From a virus: a stretch of DNA of 46,168 bases. The number at the start of each line of letters is the position of its first letter. Position 1 is the stretch's first letter. Under the pieces are notes generated by a model. The model was not told the DNA's origin. It did not search any database and was given only the letters and a program-made list of their open reading frames with translations. Location of the stretch: IMG/VR virus record IMGVR_UViG_3300028909_000034, positions 1 through 46,168 of that record, one strand, 5' to 3'. Shown here piece by piece: positions 46,124 through 46,168 of the stretch. The position numbers were made by a program, and so were the translations under genes.

Positions 46124-46168
46124 TTAGTTTCCCCCACAATGATAAAACAGGTTGCCAGTCAGAGCCGA
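46124..46168 (-). CDS. probable 3' end of the PurD-like ligase gene
   Basis: Reading from the right edge leftward: SALTGNLFYHCGGN and TAA (46124-46126). This is exactly in frame with the open ligase frame leaving the left edge at base 1 (...TDINKSTL). If ends are joined the protein is 437 aa, close to the family length. Inferred, not proven. Confidence 0.5.
   Translation of the reverse strand, partial: SALTGNLFYHCGGN

Overview
The window is a tailed double-stranded DNA bacteriophage genome, apparently virulent. It carries a large terminase, portal, scaffold, HK97-fold major capsid protein, tail/ejection proteins, its own DNA polymerase, exonuclease and helicase-type ATPase, and no recognisable integrase, repressor, tRNA or RNA polymerase. 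I see no tape-measure or sheath gene. A row of long alanine/glutamine-rich proteins follows the tail genes, which suggests a short-tailed (podovirus-like) virion with ejection proteins (inference). Genes are tightly packed, usually start behind AGGAG, and overlap as ATGA or TAATG. The few promoters look like host sigma-70 promoters with GC-rich spacers. The host cannot be named from the sequence.

Layout: two divergent transcription units leave a gene-free 0.7-kb region (24463-25181) that holds four 18-bp tandem iterons, AT-rich DNA and a sigma-70-like promoter for the leftward unit. Leftward (minus strand, 24462 to 1) comes the late/virion module: small genes, a small-terminase candidate, GNAT acetyltransferase, large terminase, membrane/coiled-coil genes, portal, scaffold, capsid, head-tail and tail proteins, ejection proteins, and finally a PurD-like ATP-grasp ligase that runs off the left edge. 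Read across the junction, the right edge continues that ligase in frame for 14 codons to a stop, so the window is probably a complete circular or circularly permuted genome opened inside this gene. A last 38-codon gene then faces a perfect 15-bp hairpin (45924-45962) that also ends the rightward unit.

Rightward (plus strand, 25182-45894): first a belt of small unknown genes (25-31.5 kb) separated by unusually elaborate RNA-like structures; then a J-domain protein, VWA-domain protein, small HTH and FtsK-like translocase (32-35.4 kb); then RHH and zinc proteins and a recombination/replication set: Cas4/RecB-like Fe-S nuclease, Sak4-like ATPase with DUF669-like partner, a UDG-like/3'-5' exonuclease protein, a separate family-A polymerase catalytic subunit and a DUF3987 ATPase. 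The unit ends with a GroES-like co-chaperonin that carries a DnaJ-type zinc-finger insertion.

The most unusual things are: (1) the GroES/zinc-finger fusion, with a separate J-domain protein in the same genome; (2) a family of structured leaders, including a duplicated 59-bp pseudoknot-capable repeat, switch-like leaders with mutually exclusive long stems, and small perfect hairpins placed just before Shine-Dalgarno sequences; (3) the PurD-like ligase in the late operon; (4) the split polymerase; and (5) an FtsK motor in a phage that also has a terminase. Several genes under 60 codons are described here, including one apparently broken by a one-base frameshift.
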